Positions 9,967-19,782 of a stretch of DNA of 64,000 nt are shown here, one piece after another (the first letter of the stretch is position 1; every line of letters begins with the position of its first letter). Both the position numbers and the translations under genes were made by a program. Below the pieces are notes generated by a model. The model saw only the letters and a program-made list of their open reading frames with translations, searched no databases and was not told the DNA's origin. This DNA is from Psychrobacter sp. I-STPA6b (lineage in GTDB: Bacteria > Pseudomonadota > Gammaproteobacteria > Pseudomonadales > Moraxellaceae), in assembly GCF_020662265.1 (NCBI RefSeq), contig NZ_VEWM01000010.1, positions 248,001-312,000 of the forward strand, in the 5' to 3' direction.

Positions 9967-10073
9967 GATTGCACATTTTGCTAAGTTAACTTAGTTGTAA
10001 ATTAGCTTAGTTATAAAAATGCAATAAACCCCTTTTATATTTATTAATAATTGGGTATGCCAAAAAAGTAAAA

Positions 10074-10107
10074 GACTCCAGATGATAACAATCATGCTGG
10101 GGTTTTT
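10074..10107 (+). terminator. Terminator after rplS
   Basis: CCAG-A-TGAT and ATCATG-CTGG pair imperfectly around a short loop and are followed by GGTTTTTT. It ends the ribosomal protein block, before the convergent DUF1289 gene. Confidence 0.7.
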
Positions 10108-10152
10108 TATGTCTCATGGATTGTGAGGGGAATAGTATTTTTTGGACTGGCT

Positions 10153-10413
10153 TTAAAAAAGTTCACCAGCTTGTTCATATTCACCAAAGTCTAGGAGCAT
10201 TTGCTCTTTTTGGCGTTGACGCATTGCTTCAATACGTTTTCTACGTCCCATGATAAGGCGTAAGACTTCTCTTTTTTGTTCATCGGTCATTTTAAGCCAG
10301 AGCTGACGCTCAGTGCGACTACGTAGACAACCAAAACAGTAGCCTTTTTTGTTGCTTTGGCAGACACCAATGCAAGGATTGTCTATGGAAAAAAGCTCTA
10401 TCTGTTGAGGCAT
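10153..10413 (-). CDS. DUF1289 domain protein (cysteine-rich)
   Basis: The 86-residue protein contains the DUF1289 signature: PCIGVC (residues about 13-18), then a second cysteine pair in GYCFGCLRSRTERQLW and a helix MTDEQKREVLRLI. The four cysteines look like a small metal-binding knuckle. The tail is basic and then acidic. The biochemical role of the family is not established as far as I know. The gene is convergent with rplS and divergent from parE. Confidence 0.85.
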   Translation of the reverse strand: MPQQIELFSIDNPCIGVCQSNKKGYCFGCLRSRTERQLWLKMTDEQKREVLRLIMGRRKRIEAMRQRQKEQMLLDFGEYEQAGELF

Positions 10414-10583
10414 GGGGTTGCTGTCTATGCGGTGGATGGTATTGTTTGGATTTTAACATGTTTTTTATGTTGTCTATATATTTGGGATATGAAGCGACAT
10501 TAATTGTCGTAAAAATTTGTGGTTTTGATGATATTAATTTTATATGTGGGTAATTTGGTTATAATGATATGAGACTAACAGGG

Positions 10584-10604
10584 TAAATATTCAATAGACC
10601 CTAA
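10584..10604. repeat. Possible remnant of the MITE-like element (one end)
   Basis: ATATTCAATAGACCCTAA at 10587-10604 matches the right terminal repeat of the MITE-like family with one base change against copy B's left end complement. No second end was found. It lies 40 bp upstream of parE, so it may touch its promoter. Confidence 0.35.
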
Positions 10605-10643
10605 ACAATATACAGTTAACCATATAAAAATTACGAGGTTTTT

Positions 10644-12533
10644 GTGAGCCAATATAATGCGCAGTCGTTAGAGGTATTAGAAGGATTAGAGCCAGTACGT
10701 CGTCGTCCGGGGATGTATACAGATACTACTCGTCCAAATCATTTGGCGCAGGAGGTGATAGATAATTCTGTTGATGAGGCATTGGCTGGCTATGCAAAAT
10801 CCATTAAGGTTCAGCTATATGCTGATGGCTCTTTGTCTGTAGAGGATGATGGTCGAGGCATGCCAACAGACATTCACCCTGAGTTTGGGCAGTCTGGTAT
10901 TGAGCTGATTTTGACCCGTTTACATGCAGGTGGTAAGTTCTCTACCAGTAACTATCAGGTATCTGGTGGTTTACATGGTGTTGGTATATCGGTTGTGAAT
11001 GCATTATCTACACGGGTAGAGGTGACCGTTTGGCGTGATGGTGTGCAGTATGAAATGGTCTTTGAAAAAGGCATACCTGTGACTGAGCTGATGACTTCTC
11101 CCAGCTCTAATAAACGTAAACGGGGTACTAAGGTACATTTTTGGGTAGATGATTCATTTTTTGATACAGCAAAGTTTAGTGTTAAACAGCTCAAACATAA
11201 TCTAAAAGCAAAGGCAGTATTGGCAGCAGGGCTGAATATTGAGTTTGTAGATGAGATTCATGATGAAAAGGTTGTTTGGCAGTTTAGCGATGGTGTGGTT
11301 GAGTATTTAAATGAGCAATTGGACAGTCTAGAAACTTTGCCACTAGAGCCTTTTTATTATAGTTATGAAGCAAAAAAAGATGAGCGTGCAGGAGTGACTT
11401 TTGCGCTATCTTGGTTACCTGAGGGTGGTACACCGATTCAAGAAAGCTATGTCAATCTTATCCCAACTGCACAAGGGGGAACGCATGTTAATGGGTTGCG
11501 TACAGGTATCTTAGAGGCGCTACGTGAGTTTTGTGACATTCATAATCTGTTGCCCAGGAATGTGAAGTTGACCAGTGAAGATGTCTGGGATGGTGTGAAT
11601 TATATTTTATCGTTAAAGTTTTCTGAGCCACAGTTTTCTGGTCAGACAAAAGAGCGATTATCTAGCCGTGAAGCGGCATCTGCTGTGCAAGGTTTGGCAA
11701 AAGATGCGTTTAGTTTATGGTTAAATCAGCATGCAGAAATGGCGACACAGATTGCAGAGCTGGCAATTTCTAAGGCAGGAAGGCGGTTAAAGTCTGCAAA
11801 AAAAGTTGCACGTAAAAAAATTACACAAGGTCCTGCACTTCCGGGTAAGTTGGCAGATTGTCGTGGTAATCTGCGTGATGGTGCAGAGCTGTTTTTGGTA
11901 GAAGGGGATTCGGCAGGAGGTAGTGCCAAGCAAGCTCGTGACCGTCATTATCAGGCGATACTACCTTTACGTGGAAAGATTCTAAATACATGGGAGGTGT
12001 CACCAGATACGGTTTTATCTAGCCAAGAGATTCATGATATTGCCATTGCTATTGGTGTTGACCCAGCATCTGATGATTTGTCAGAGTTGCGCTATGATAA
12101 AATCTGTATTTTGGCAGATGCAGACTCTGATGGGTTGCATATTGCGACGTTAATCTGTGCTTTATTTGTCAAACATTTTCCTGCATTGGTCGATGCAGGA
12201 CATTTATTTGTGGCGATGCCCCCTCTGTATCGGATAGATATTGGCAAAGAGGTATATTATGCGTTAGATGAGGATGAGTTGGCACAAATTTTATCTAATA
12301 AGTCTGGTAATAAAAAAGCACAAATTACACGTTTTAAGGGATTAGGTGAGATGAGTGCAGAGCAACTACGTGAGACGACGATGAATCCAGATACTAGAAG
12401 ATTGGTACAGTTAGATATGGATGATATGCAATTAACAAATAGTGTTATGGATATGCTTTTGGCAAAAAAACGTTCATCAGATCGTAAGGCATGGTTGGAA
12501 AGTAAGGGGGATTTGGCAGAGATTGTCGTATAG
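10644..12533 (+). CDS. parE: DNA topoisomerase IV subunit B
   Basis: ParE is the ATPase subunit of topoisomerase IV, which decatenates daughter chromosomes together with ParC. The 629-residue length is that of ParE and shorter than GyrB of this group. Motifs are the GHKL ATPase box VIDNSVDEALAG, EDDGRGMP and GGLHGVGISVVNALS, and the TOPRIM acidic residues in FLVEGDSAGGSAKQARDR and ILADADSDGLHIATL. The C-terminus carries ITRFKGLGEMSAEQLRETTM. The start is GTG at 10644 with acgagg ahead. It stands alone; parC is not in the window. GyrB was considered, but length and KQARDR favour ParE. Confidence 0.95.
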   Translation: MSQYNAQSLEVLEGLEPVRRRPGMYTDTTRPNHLAQEVIDNSVDEALAGYAKSIKVQLYADGSLSVEDDGRGMPTDIHPEFGQSGIELILTRLHAGGKFSTSNYQVSGGLHGVGISVVNALSTRVEVTVWRDGVQYEMVFEKGIPVTELMTSPSSNKRKRGTKVHFWVDDSFFDTAKFSVKQLKHNLKAKAVLAAGLNIEFVDEIHDEKVVWQFSDGVVEYLNEQLDSLETLPLEPFYYSYEAKKDERAGVTFALSWLPEGGTPIQESYVNLIPTAQGGTHVNGLRTGILEALREFCDIHNLLPRNVKLTSEDVWDGVNYILSLKFSEPQFSGQTKERLSSREAASAVQGLAKDAFSLWLNQHAEMATQIAELAISKAGRRLKSAKKVARKKITQGPALPGKLADCRGNLRDGAELFLVEGDSAGGSAKQARDRHYQAILPLRGKILNTWEVSPDTVLSSQEIHDIAIAIGVDPASDDLSELRYDKICILADADSDGLHIATLICALFVKHFPALVDAGHLFVAMPPLYRIDIGKEVYYALDEDELAQILSNKSGNKKAQITRFKGLGEMSAEQLRETTMNPDTRRLVQLDMDDMQLTNSVMDMLLAKKRSSDRKAWLESKGDLAEIVV

Positions 12534-12720
12534 ATTTTATAAATATACATAAGCCCAAATTTGGCGTTTTTTATATCGTTAGGAGTATGTTTGCTCATTG
12601 AAAAAATGAGTAATGATTATTCTAATCGTACTCTTATATGAGCAATATATAGCTTTGATATACCGATTTTAGATAAGATGATTTATAGTATTTACTCATG
12701 CTTAATGGATATGATTATTT

Positions 12721-13374
12721 ATGAAAACAAATGCAAGTGGGGCTGGTTTACCAAAGTTAAATAAATCATTATTAGGTAAATTAGTACCAAAGCGAGGCGG
12801 TCGGTTATCACCTGTATTGGCACAGGGTTTTTTAAAGCTGACAGGTTGGCATATAGTTGGCAGTATTCCAAATATTAATCAAGCCGTATTATTGGCAGTT
12901 CCTCATACTTCCAATGTGGATGGGGTATATGCGCTACCAGCCGTGATGGCACTGGACTTAGACGTTAAAATTATGGGGAAAAAGAGTCTGTTTGATGTGC
13001 CTGTGTTATCTACTTTTTTGCAGTGGATGGGGGTGATTCCGATTGATCGTGATAAAAAAGGCTCTGTCTTACAAACTACCATTGATAGGTTTAAAACAGG
13101 TGAGCCATTTTTCTTAGGGTTAGCACCAGAGGGAACACGGGGATATACAAAGCAATGGAAAACAGGGTTTTATTATATTGCACTAGAAGCGGGTGTGCCT
13201 ATTATTCCTGTGGCAATGGATTATAAGAGTAAACAAATACGGTTTATGACACCGTTAACACCAACAGGAGATATTGAAGCAGATTTACAAAAAATTTATG
13301 CACAATATCGGGGTGTTGTACCTCGGCATCCAGAAAACCTTTCTCAGATTTTGCAAGATATTAATAAAGATTAG
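12721..13374 (+). CDS. PlsC-like lysophospholipid acyltransferase family protein
   Basis: The 217-residue protein belongs to the PlsC superfamily, which transfers acyl chains to glycerolipids at the inner membrane. The catalytic HX4D motif is H62-TSNV-D67 and the phosphate-binding motif EGTR is at 137-140. IPIDRD (near 103-108) and VPIIPVAMDY (about 158-167) fit motifs II and IV. It is shorter than typical PlsC and has no clear long transmembrane helix. The substrate is not predictable. The stop codon TAG is supplied by the border of the MITE-like copy B. No strong ribosome binding site is seen before the ATG. Confidence 0.85.
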   Translation: MKTNASGAGLPKLNKSLLGKLVPKRGGRLSPVLAQGFLKLTGWHIVGSIPNINQAVLLAVPHTSNVDGVYALPAVMALDLDVKIMGKKSLFDVPVLSTFLQWMGVIPIDRDKKGSVLQTTIDRFKTGEPFFLGLAPEGTRGYTKQWKTGFYYIALEAGVPIIPVAMDYKSKQIRFMTPLTPTGDIEADLQKIYAQYRGVVPRHPENLSQILQDINKD

Positions 13375-13602
13375 GGTCTGTTGAATATTCATCTTTATAG
13401 GAAAAATTGAGATACTGATTTTAATAAACAGTGACTTAGTCAAGGCAATGAACATGGGTAGCTTTTATTAATAAAAGTAGGGATATTAACAAGTTCATTA
13501 ACGCTTCATTATGCAAATTTAGCCAATTTTTACATGAAAGTTAAAAGTAGCTGTATCCCTTGTAAATATTAGCCTAACGTGGTGAATGTTCAACAGACCC
13601 TA
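13372..13602. mobile_element. MITE-like element, copy B (intact)
   Basis: The 227-bp element (13374-13600) is flanked by TA (13372-13373, 13601-13602) and has ends GGGTCTGTTGAATATTCA and TGAATGTTCAACAGACCC. It is inverted relative to copy A: its complement shows the same blocks, for example GCGTTAATGAAC and GTTCATTGCCTTGACTAAG. Its centre has a perfect palindrome CTTTTATTAATAAAAG that replaces the copy A centre. The left TA and first G form the stop codon of the PlsC-like gene. It has no coding capacity. Confidence 0.85.
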
Positions 13603-13650
13603 AGAATCATGGAGATTGCCCTAAACTCTAAACCCTAATGTAAGGATGCA

Positions 13651-15237
13651 ATGATGCTCGTACCTAAACTGACTGTAGCAAAGCGATTGACACAACGACT
13701 GCAAAATAAGTTGCCCATATTGTCTAGATTATCTCGTCGCCATTCTGTGTCAGCAGACTATGATGTACTGATTATTGGAGCAGGGCTGTCAGGCATTGGT
13801 ATGGCTTGCTATCTGCAACGCAGTCATTTACATAAACGCTTTGTGTTGCTAGAAAAGCGGGACGATTTAGGTGGTACTTGGGATATTTTTAACTATCCGG
13901 GTGTACGTTCTGATTCTGATATTTTGACATTAAGCTATGTATTCCGTCCGTGGTTTAATGACAGTACGTTGGCTAAAGGTCAGGATATCAAGCAGTATAT
14001 TTCTGATACGGCAAAACAATATGATATACAGCGTCATATTCGTTATGGCTGTGAAGTGCAACAACTGGCATGGTCAAGTGAGCGACGATTATGGCTAGTG
14101 ACCACAAAAAATCTAAAGACAGGTGAAGTCAGTCAAGTCAGTGCTCAGTTTGTAGTAGGGGCAACCGGTTACTATGATGTTGATAATGGTTATCAGCCTG
14201 ATTTTGTTGGACAAGAGACATTTTCTGGGCAGATTGTACATCCGCAAAGATGGCAAGATATTGCCTATCATGGTAAAAATGTGGTGGTGATAGGTAGTGG
14301 TGCGACAGCAATGACGCTCGTACCTGCTTTGGTTGACCCAGAGGCAATACAGTGTGCCCAACATGTCACTATGTTACAACGCTCTCCAACTTATGTTGCT
14401 AGCATTAAGGCTGAGGATGGTATGTTGGATTTGCTGAGCGGTCGATATTCACCATTAAGCCGACAGCAGGCATATGAGTTGGTACGTTGGCGTAATGTAT
14501 GGTTGCAACAGGGTATTTATCAGTTTGCAACCCATGCTCCCAGCTTGGTGAAACGTATTTTATTGCATAAAGTAAAGCAAGATTTAAAAGGTAGCGATGT
14601 GTCTATTAGGCACTTTTCACCACAATATGCTCCGTGGGATCAGCGTTTGTGTGCTGTACCTGATGCTGATTTATTTCAGGCATTACAGAGAGGTGATGCT
14701 TCTGTCGTGACGGGTGAGATTGAGCGATTCACCTCAGATGGCATTTTACTGAAGTCTGGTCAGCACTTACCAGCAGATATGATTGTGACGGCAACGGGAT
14801 TAAAGCTTCAGATGCTGGGTGGTGCAAAGGTATATGTCGATGGTCAGCAGGTTGATATTGGTAATAGCTTGACTTATAAAGCAGTGATGATTGGTGATGT
14901 GCCAAATATGGCAATTTTATTTGGTTATACCAATGCATCATGGACATTAAAAATTGATATGGCATGTCAATATATACTACGATTATTGACTTATATGCAA
15001 CGGCGACGTTATGTGGTGGTCACGCCAAAAACTCAAATTAATGGTGAGCGAGTCTTAACACAGCCAGAGACAGTAATGGCGAACATTTCTGCAGGATATA
15101 TTCAGCGTGCGCAGGCAGAGTTACCTAAGCAAGGTGACCGCCATCCGTGGCAAGTACGCAATAGCTATCTTAAAGACCGCCGTATGTTTTTAAAAGAGCA
15201 AATCAAAGATAAATGGCTGAGCTTTTCACGGAAGTAA
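13651..15237 (+). CDS. AlmA-like flavin-containing monooxygenase
   Basis: This FAD- and NAD(P)H-dependent monooxygenase has 528 residues. The FAD site IIGAGLSGIGMACYL lies at about 42-56, followed by LLEKRDDLGGTWDIFNYPGV and RSDSD, which closely resembles Acinetobacter AlmA as I recall it (long-chain alkane oxidation). A Baeyer-Villiger-type signature FSGQIVHPQRW is at about 190-200 and the NADPH site VVVIGSGATAMT near 209-220. A 38-residue basic N-terminal extension precedes the FAD domain. The substrate could be alkanes, ketones or fatty acids; alkane oxidation is an inference. ATG ATG at 13651 gives two possible starts after aagga. Confidence 0.85.
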   Translation: MMLVPKLTVAKRLTQRLQNKLPILSRLSRRHSVSADYDVLIIGAGLSGIGMACYLQRSHLHKRFVLLEKRDDLGGTWDIFNYPGVRSDSDILTLSYVFRPWFNDSTLAKGQDIKQYISDTAKQYDIQRHIRYGCEVQQLAWSSERRLWLVTTKNLKTGEVSQVSAQFVVGATGYYDVDNGYQPDFVGQETFSGQIVHPQRWQDIAYHGKNVVVIGSGATAMTLVPALVDPEAIQCAQHVTMLQRSPTYVASIKAEDGMLDLLSGRYSPLSRQQAYELVRWRNVWLQQGIYQFATHAPSLVKRILLHKVKQDLKGSDVSIRHFSPQYAPWDQRLCAVPDADLFQALQRGDASVVTGEIERFTSDGILLKSGQHLPADMIVTATGLKLQMLGGAKVYVDGQQVDIGNSLTYKAVMIGDVPNMAILFGYTNASWTLKIDMACQYILRLLTYMQRRRYVVVTPKTQINGERVLTQPETVMANISAGYIQRAQAELPKQGDRHPWQVRNSYLKDRRMFLKEQIKDKWLSFSRK

Positions 15238-15293
15238 AACCAACAAAAGCCTGATTACTATCATTGATTTCTTTCTTATTTGGCACTACTTTT

Positions 15294-16238
15294 TTATTGA
15301 TACTGTGCAATAAATTCACTGACTTGTTTGCTTAAAATCTGCCAGAGTGTTTGTTGTGCACTCAAACTGCCCCACGCATTATGAGGACTAAAAATAACTC
15401 TTGGATGCTCGCTGATTCTGAGCAGTGGGTCATTATTAGCAATTGGCTCTTGCTCAAAAACATCCGTTGCATAACCAAGTAGTTGCCCATCATTAATGGC
15501 ATCAACCACGGCTTGACTATCAACCACTCCACCACGAGCAACATTCACTAATAGGGGCTTTTTGTGCATTTTTGCCAGTGTGTCTGCATTAATCAAGTGT
15601 TGTGTGTCTGAAGTTAGTGGACAATGTAAACTAATTACATCACTGTGTTGTAATACCTCATCAAATGCTGTATATGCTTGGCTACGAGGTTGTCGACCTT
15701 GATGCTCAGCCCATAATACCTGCATGCCAAAGGCGTGAGCAATCTCACTGACACGTTTTCCAATTGTACCAACACCAATAATTCCCAGTGTTTTATCCTC
15801 AAGGTCAATAAGGGGAATATCCAATAAGCAAAAATTACCATTTTGTTGCCATGAGCCGTCAGAGGCTTTTTGGTGGTAGTGTCGGGTTGCTCGCAGTGCA
15901 GAAAGCATGAGCATTAATGTATGCTCTGGTACACTTTTAACAGCATAGCCTGCCACATTAAACAAGGTAATATTTTGTTTTTTACAAGCCTCCTTATCCA
16001 CATTGTTTGTACCTGTTGCAGTAAGCTGGATAAGCTTTAATTTGGGTAAATTTTGGATAATATCTTGGTCAATTTTTACCTTATTGGTGATGATAATATC
16101 GGCATCTTGGCATCGTTGGATAATCAATTCATTATCTTGTGCTGTGCCATCATAGGTAATATAGTCTGTGATACCGTCTGGAGCAGGCAGTTCTATTGAA
16201 TCTAAAAATGTACCACGATCTAAAAATACAGCTTTCAT
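15294..16238 (-). CDS. D-2-hydroxyacid dehydrogenase, probable glycerate dehydrogenase/hydroxypyruvate reductase
   Basis: The 314-residue NAD(P)-dependent enzyme has the D-isomer hydroxyacid dehydrogenase fold. The Rossmann motif GIIGVGTIGKRVSEIA is near 155-170. The catalytic triad is visible as Arg in VNVARGGVVD, Glu in FEQEP and His in SPHNAWGS. TATGTNNVD in the N-terminal half and the H-N-A-W context are typical of hydroxypyruvate reductases (HprA). The true 2-hydroxyacid substrate is not proven. The start follows aggaaac. It is convergent with the AlmA-like gene. Confidence 0.88.
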   Translation of the reverse strand: MKAVFLDRGTFLDSIELPAPDGITDYITYDGTAQDNELIIQRCQDADIIITNKVKIDQDIIQNLPKLKLIQLTATGTNNVDKEACKKQNITLFNVAGYAVKSVPEHTLMLMLSALRATRHYHQKASDGSWQQNGNFCLLDIPLIDLEDKTLGIIGVGTIGKRVSEIAHAFGMQVLWAEHQGRQPRSQAYTAFDEVLQHSDVISLHCPLTSDTQHLINADTLAKMHKKPLLVNVARGGVVDSQAVVDAINDGQLLGYATDVFEQEPIANNDPLLRISEHPRVIFSPHNAWGSLSAQQTLWQILSKQVSEFIAQYQ

Positions 16239-16656
16239 GATGTTTCCTAAATGTGAGAAATGTTAATGTTAAGCAGTGGTGTGTGTTACTAAGTGATAAA
16301 ATAGTGATAATAAATGCTTGGGATTGTTTGACTAAACTGGGTTTGTTTAAATGTCATCATATATTGTAAGTATCATCACAAAAGAAGACCAACTAGAATG
16401 GTTGATTTTATGAGTATAACCCGCATATATCTTGCGCATGTCACTCATATTAGTGTTTTCGATGCGTTTTTGTCATGCATCGGTTATTATAGAAAGCGAT
16501 AAACTTTTAAAATATTTTGGAATGTATTGTTGCAATATATTATGACAATGAATCTTAGGTAATGAGTATCATCTATAAAAGTTAATCATGTTTTGCTGAT
16601 ACATTCTAGGTAAGATTGGTTTTTTATCCATCAATTTATATGGAAAATTTAGTTTT
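16239..16656. other. Divergent promoter region of rapA and the dehydrogenase gene
   Basis: No gene is seen in these 418 bp. A 6-bp stem CGATGC/GCATCG lies at about 16459-16485. The region is AT-rich and must hold two divergent promoters, but no clear hexamer pair was identified by eye. There is no strong ribosome binding site before the rapA ATG. Confidence 0.4.
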
Positions 16657-19563
16657 ATGACTATTTCTGCGTTAAACCCTGAATTTGCGGTTGGTCAACG
16701 CTATCTATCAGATACAGAGTCAGAGCTGGGTCTTGGTGTGGTAGTGGCAGTCGATGATCGCTGTGTGCATATTTTGTTTCCACAGAGTGAAGAGACTCGA
16801 GTATATGCAAAGAACTCTGCCCCCTTATCACGAGTAATATTTAAAGTGGGTGATGAGATTTGTGACCAAGATGGTAAAACGCATGTTGTCACAGCCGTTG
16901 ATAATGTGATGGGGGTGATGAAATACCATGTGCCAGACAGTGAGCGTGGCATTATGGAAACACGGCTGGCAGCAAACATCACCCTTGCTCGCCCTTTAGA
17001 GCGCTTATTAGCGGGACGAGTTGAGCGGACAGATTGGTATGAGTTGCGTCAAGATATTTTACGGATGCAGACAGCATTGTCTGCTCATCCACTAAAAGGA
17101 CTAATGGGCGCACGGGTCGATATCATTCCGCATCAGTTATATATTGCACATGAAGTTGGTAAACGTCTTGCACCACGTGTGCTATTGGCAGATGAAGTTG
17201 GATTGGGTAAGACCATTGAAGCAGGATTGATTATCCATCAACAGTTAATGACAGGAAAAGCAGAGCGGGTATTGGTGCTTGTGCCAGACAGCTTGCAGTA
17301 TCAGTGGATGATTGAGCTGCGTCGTCGCTTTAACTTAGAGTTTGCTTTATTCGATTTGGTGCGTACAGCGGCGATAAAAGAGCATAACCCTGAGCAGAAC
17401 GTATTTTTGACTGAGCAATGTATTATTGCCAGTATTGACTTGTTGTTAGACCATCATGATTTGTACGAACAAGCGATAGATGCTGGTTTTGACCTATTGG
17501 TAGTGGATGAAGCACATCATCTACATTGGGATGATGAGAACGGTGGTAATGATAAATATGAGCTGATTGCTGATTTTGCTCATGAAACACCAGGATTATT
17601 ATTATTAACAGCCACACCAGAGCAGCTTGGCGCACACAGCCATTTTGCACGCTTGCGACTGCTTGATCCAGACCGTTTTGATGACCTTGATGACTTTATT
17701 GACAGTCAAGAAGCCTTTGCTGAAACGGCTGCGGTGGCGAAGGTGTTGATTGCTGATAAGCCATTGAGTGCGCCACAAATTGCAGCACTAACACAACTGC
17801 TTGGATTTGATGATGAGTCGGAGCTGGCGGCGATTAATGAAGATGAAAAATTGCGTGCCTATGCGTTAAATGAGTTGCTAGACCGTCATGGTACAGGTCG
17901 AGTGTTATTTCGCAATACTCGAGATAGTGTGCAAGGCTTTCATGGGCGCCGTTGTCAGCCACATCCATTGCCGCTGCCAGAGAGCTGGCAGGGTAGCTAC
18001 CAAACTTGTGGTAAGTTGCGAGAACAGCTCTGGGGTGAGGAAAATCAGCCAGATGGTAGTTGGTTAGAAGCAGACCCTCGAGTGCCATGGCTGATTGACT
18101 TGCTAAAAGGGGAGTTAAAATATCAAAAGGTATTATTAATCGCGCGTAGTGGTGCTACCATTGAAAGCCTAGAAGCGGTACTGCGCTTACATGCGGGGAT
18201 TAAAACGGCTATTTTTACTGAGCAGATGAGCTTGCTTGAGCGTGACCAAGCGGCAGCATTTTTTGCCGATGAAGAAGGCGCACAAATTTTACTATGCTCA
18301 GAGATTGGCTCAGAGGGGCGTAATTTTCAGTTTGCGCACCAGTTGATTTTATGGGATTTACCTGCCAATCCTGATACGCTTGAGCAACGTATTGGACGTC
18401 TTGACCGTATTGGACAAACTCAGCAAATCATCTTACATGTGCCTTATGTGGAAGGTACCGCACAAGAGCGCTTATACCGCTGGTATGATGAAGCACTCAA
18501 TATCTTTAATCACATATCCCCAACCGCACAAAGTGTACAGGAACAATATATTATTGAGCTAAAGCCACTATTAGAAGGCAATATTGCTGATGGTGCGAGT
18601 GGAGAAGCGGCTCAAGCACAATTACAACATGCACTAGATGAGCTGATTGCTCAAGCTCGAGAAACTCGTCAGGAGCTAGAAGCACAAATGCAGGCAGGAC
18701 GAGATATTCTTTTAGAGTATAACTCTTGTCGCCCACGTGTGGCAGGACGGATTGCTAGTGCAATGGCAGATTTTGATGCCAATAACTTGCTTCCTAACTT
18801 TTTTGACCGTTTCTTAGCCTCAGCAAATATTGACCACAGTGTACAAAGAGATGGCTCATGGGTGATACATCCACCTGAGTCAGACAGTCACCATAGTGAG
18901 CTAAGTAGTCTGCCCATCTCAGAAGATGGTATGACCTTAACCTTTGATCGTAAGCAAGCATTGCTACGTGAAGATATGGCATTTATTACCCATGAACACC
19001 CACTGATGCGAGCAATTTATGAGCTTGCCAGTGCAGGTACATTTGGTAATACAACCGTTGCAACGCTCAAAAGTGCTACTGTTCCGCAAGGAATGTTGAT
19101 GCTAGAAGTGACATTTCGTGTGGAAGTGATTGCACCTAAAGTGCTGAATCTACCTGCGACGCTACCAACACAGCTTATACGAGTATTTATCAGTGAGCAG
19201 GGTAATGATTTATCAGAGCGTATTAGCGCAGAGATGATTTTACCCCATGTTGAGCGGTTGGATAAAAACCGTGCAAGACAGGTTGTTAAAGTGCGTAGTG
19301 AAGTCATTTCTGAGCGTTATGAAGATGCGCAGAACATTGCCCAGTCTAAGCTAGCAGATATTAGTACACAAGCAACTGCACGATTTGCTCAGCAGTGGGA
19401 GCGTGAAATCAAGCGACTCAAACATCTACAAGCCATTAACCCTAATGTGCGCACAGAAGAGATTGAGCGTCTTGAAGGGTTAAAAACTCAAGGTGAGTCA
19501 GCACTGGCTAATCTATCACTTGTACCTGATAGTATTCGTGTACTGGTAGCGATGAAGCCTTAA
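16657..19563 (+). CDS. rapA: RNA polymerase-associated ATPase RapA
   Basis: RapA (HepA) is an SWI2/SNF2 ATPase that binds RNA polymerase and recycles stalled enzyme. The 968-residue length is right for the family. The N-terminal Tudor-like domain opens with GQRYLSDTESELGLGVV. The ATPase carries LLADEVGLGKTIEAGLIIHQ (motif I, near 180-199), DLLVVDEAHHLHW (motif II) and LLTATPEQLGAHSHFARLRL (motif III). Motifs V and VI are present as CSEIGSEGRNFQFA and LEQRIGRLDRIGQ. It is monocistronic with a terminator 64 bp downstream. Confidence 0.96.
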   Translation: MTISALNPEFAVGQRYLSDTESELGLGVVVAVDDRCVHILFPQSEETRVYAKNSAPLSRVIFKVGDEICDQDGKTHVVTAVDNVMGVMKYHVPDSERGIMETRLAANITLARPLERLLAGRVERTDWYELRQDILRMQTALSAHPLKGLMGARVDIIPHQLYIAHEVGKRLAPRVLLADEVGLGKTIEAGLIIHQQLMTGKAERVLVLVPDSLQYQWMIELRRRFNLEFALFDLVRTAAIKEHNPEQNVFLTEQCIIASIDLLLDHHDLYEQAIDAGFDLLVVDEAHHLHWDDENGGNDKYELIADFAHETPGLLLLTATPEQLGAHSHFARLRLLDPDRFDDLDDFIDSQEAFAETAAVAKVLIADKPLSAPQIAALTQLLGFDDESELAAINEDEKLRAYALNELLDRHGTGRVLFRNTRDSVQGFHGRRCQPHPLPLPESWQGSYQTCGKLREQLWGEENQPDGSWLEADPRVPWLIDLLKGELKYQKVLLIARSGATIESLEAVLRLHAGIKTAIFTEQMSLLERDQAAAFFADEEGAQILLCSEIGSEGRNFQFAHQLILWDLPANPDTLEQRIGRLDRIGQTQQIILHVPYVEGTAQERLYRWYDEALNIFNHISPTAQSVQEQYIIELKPLLEGNIADGASGEAAQAQLQHALDELIAQARETRQELEAQMQAGRDILLEYNSCRPRVAGRIASAMADFDANNLLPNFFDRFLASANIDHSVQRDGSWVIHPPESDSHHSELSSLPISEDGMTLTFDRKQALLREDMAFITHEHPLMRAIYELASAGTFGNTTVATLKSATVPQGMLMLEVTFRVEVIAPKVLNLPATLPTQLIRVFISEQGNDLSERISAEMILPHVERLDKNRARQVVKVRSEVISERYEDAQNIAQSKLADISTQATARFAQQWEREIKRLKHLQAINPNVRTEEIERLEGLKTQGESALANLSLVPDSIRVLVAMKP

Positions 19564-19626
19564 GTCAGGTAATGATAAAAATCATCTATTAATATCAAAG
19601 ACCTATCCTAATGTGAATAATTTTTG

Positions 19627-19659
19627 ATAGCGTTGGTAATTTACCAGCGCTATTTTTTT
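19627..19659 (+). terminator. Terminator after rapA
   Basis: The stem ATAGCG-T-TGGTAA/TTACCA-G-CGCTAT (13 bp with a T-G wobble) is followed by seven T residues, 64 bp after the rapA stop. Confidence 0.9.
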
Positions 19660-19674
19660 GAAAAAAATATAGAA

Positions 19675-19692
19675 TGTCCGACGATTCGGACA
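19675..19692. promoter_or_regulatory. Palindrome TGTCCGA-N4-TCGGACA
   Basis: A perfect 7-bp inverted repeat with a 4-base spacer lies about 90 bp before the small secreted protein gene. It is GC-rich compared with its surroundings, so it may be an operator for a dimeric regulator. It is not followed by T residues, so it is not a terminator. Confidence 0.5.
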
Positions 19693-19782
19693 AACACATG
19701 TGCACTAAAATGCTAGAATATCTAAACAGCCAATAGAGCTGTATACCAAAAATTAATATAAAATATAAATAGGAATAATGAA

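Noticed and set aside
10644..12533. GyrB instead of ParE
   Set aside because: The protein is only 629 residues, without the long insertion of gamma-proteobacterial GyrB, and its TOPRIM context fits ParE.
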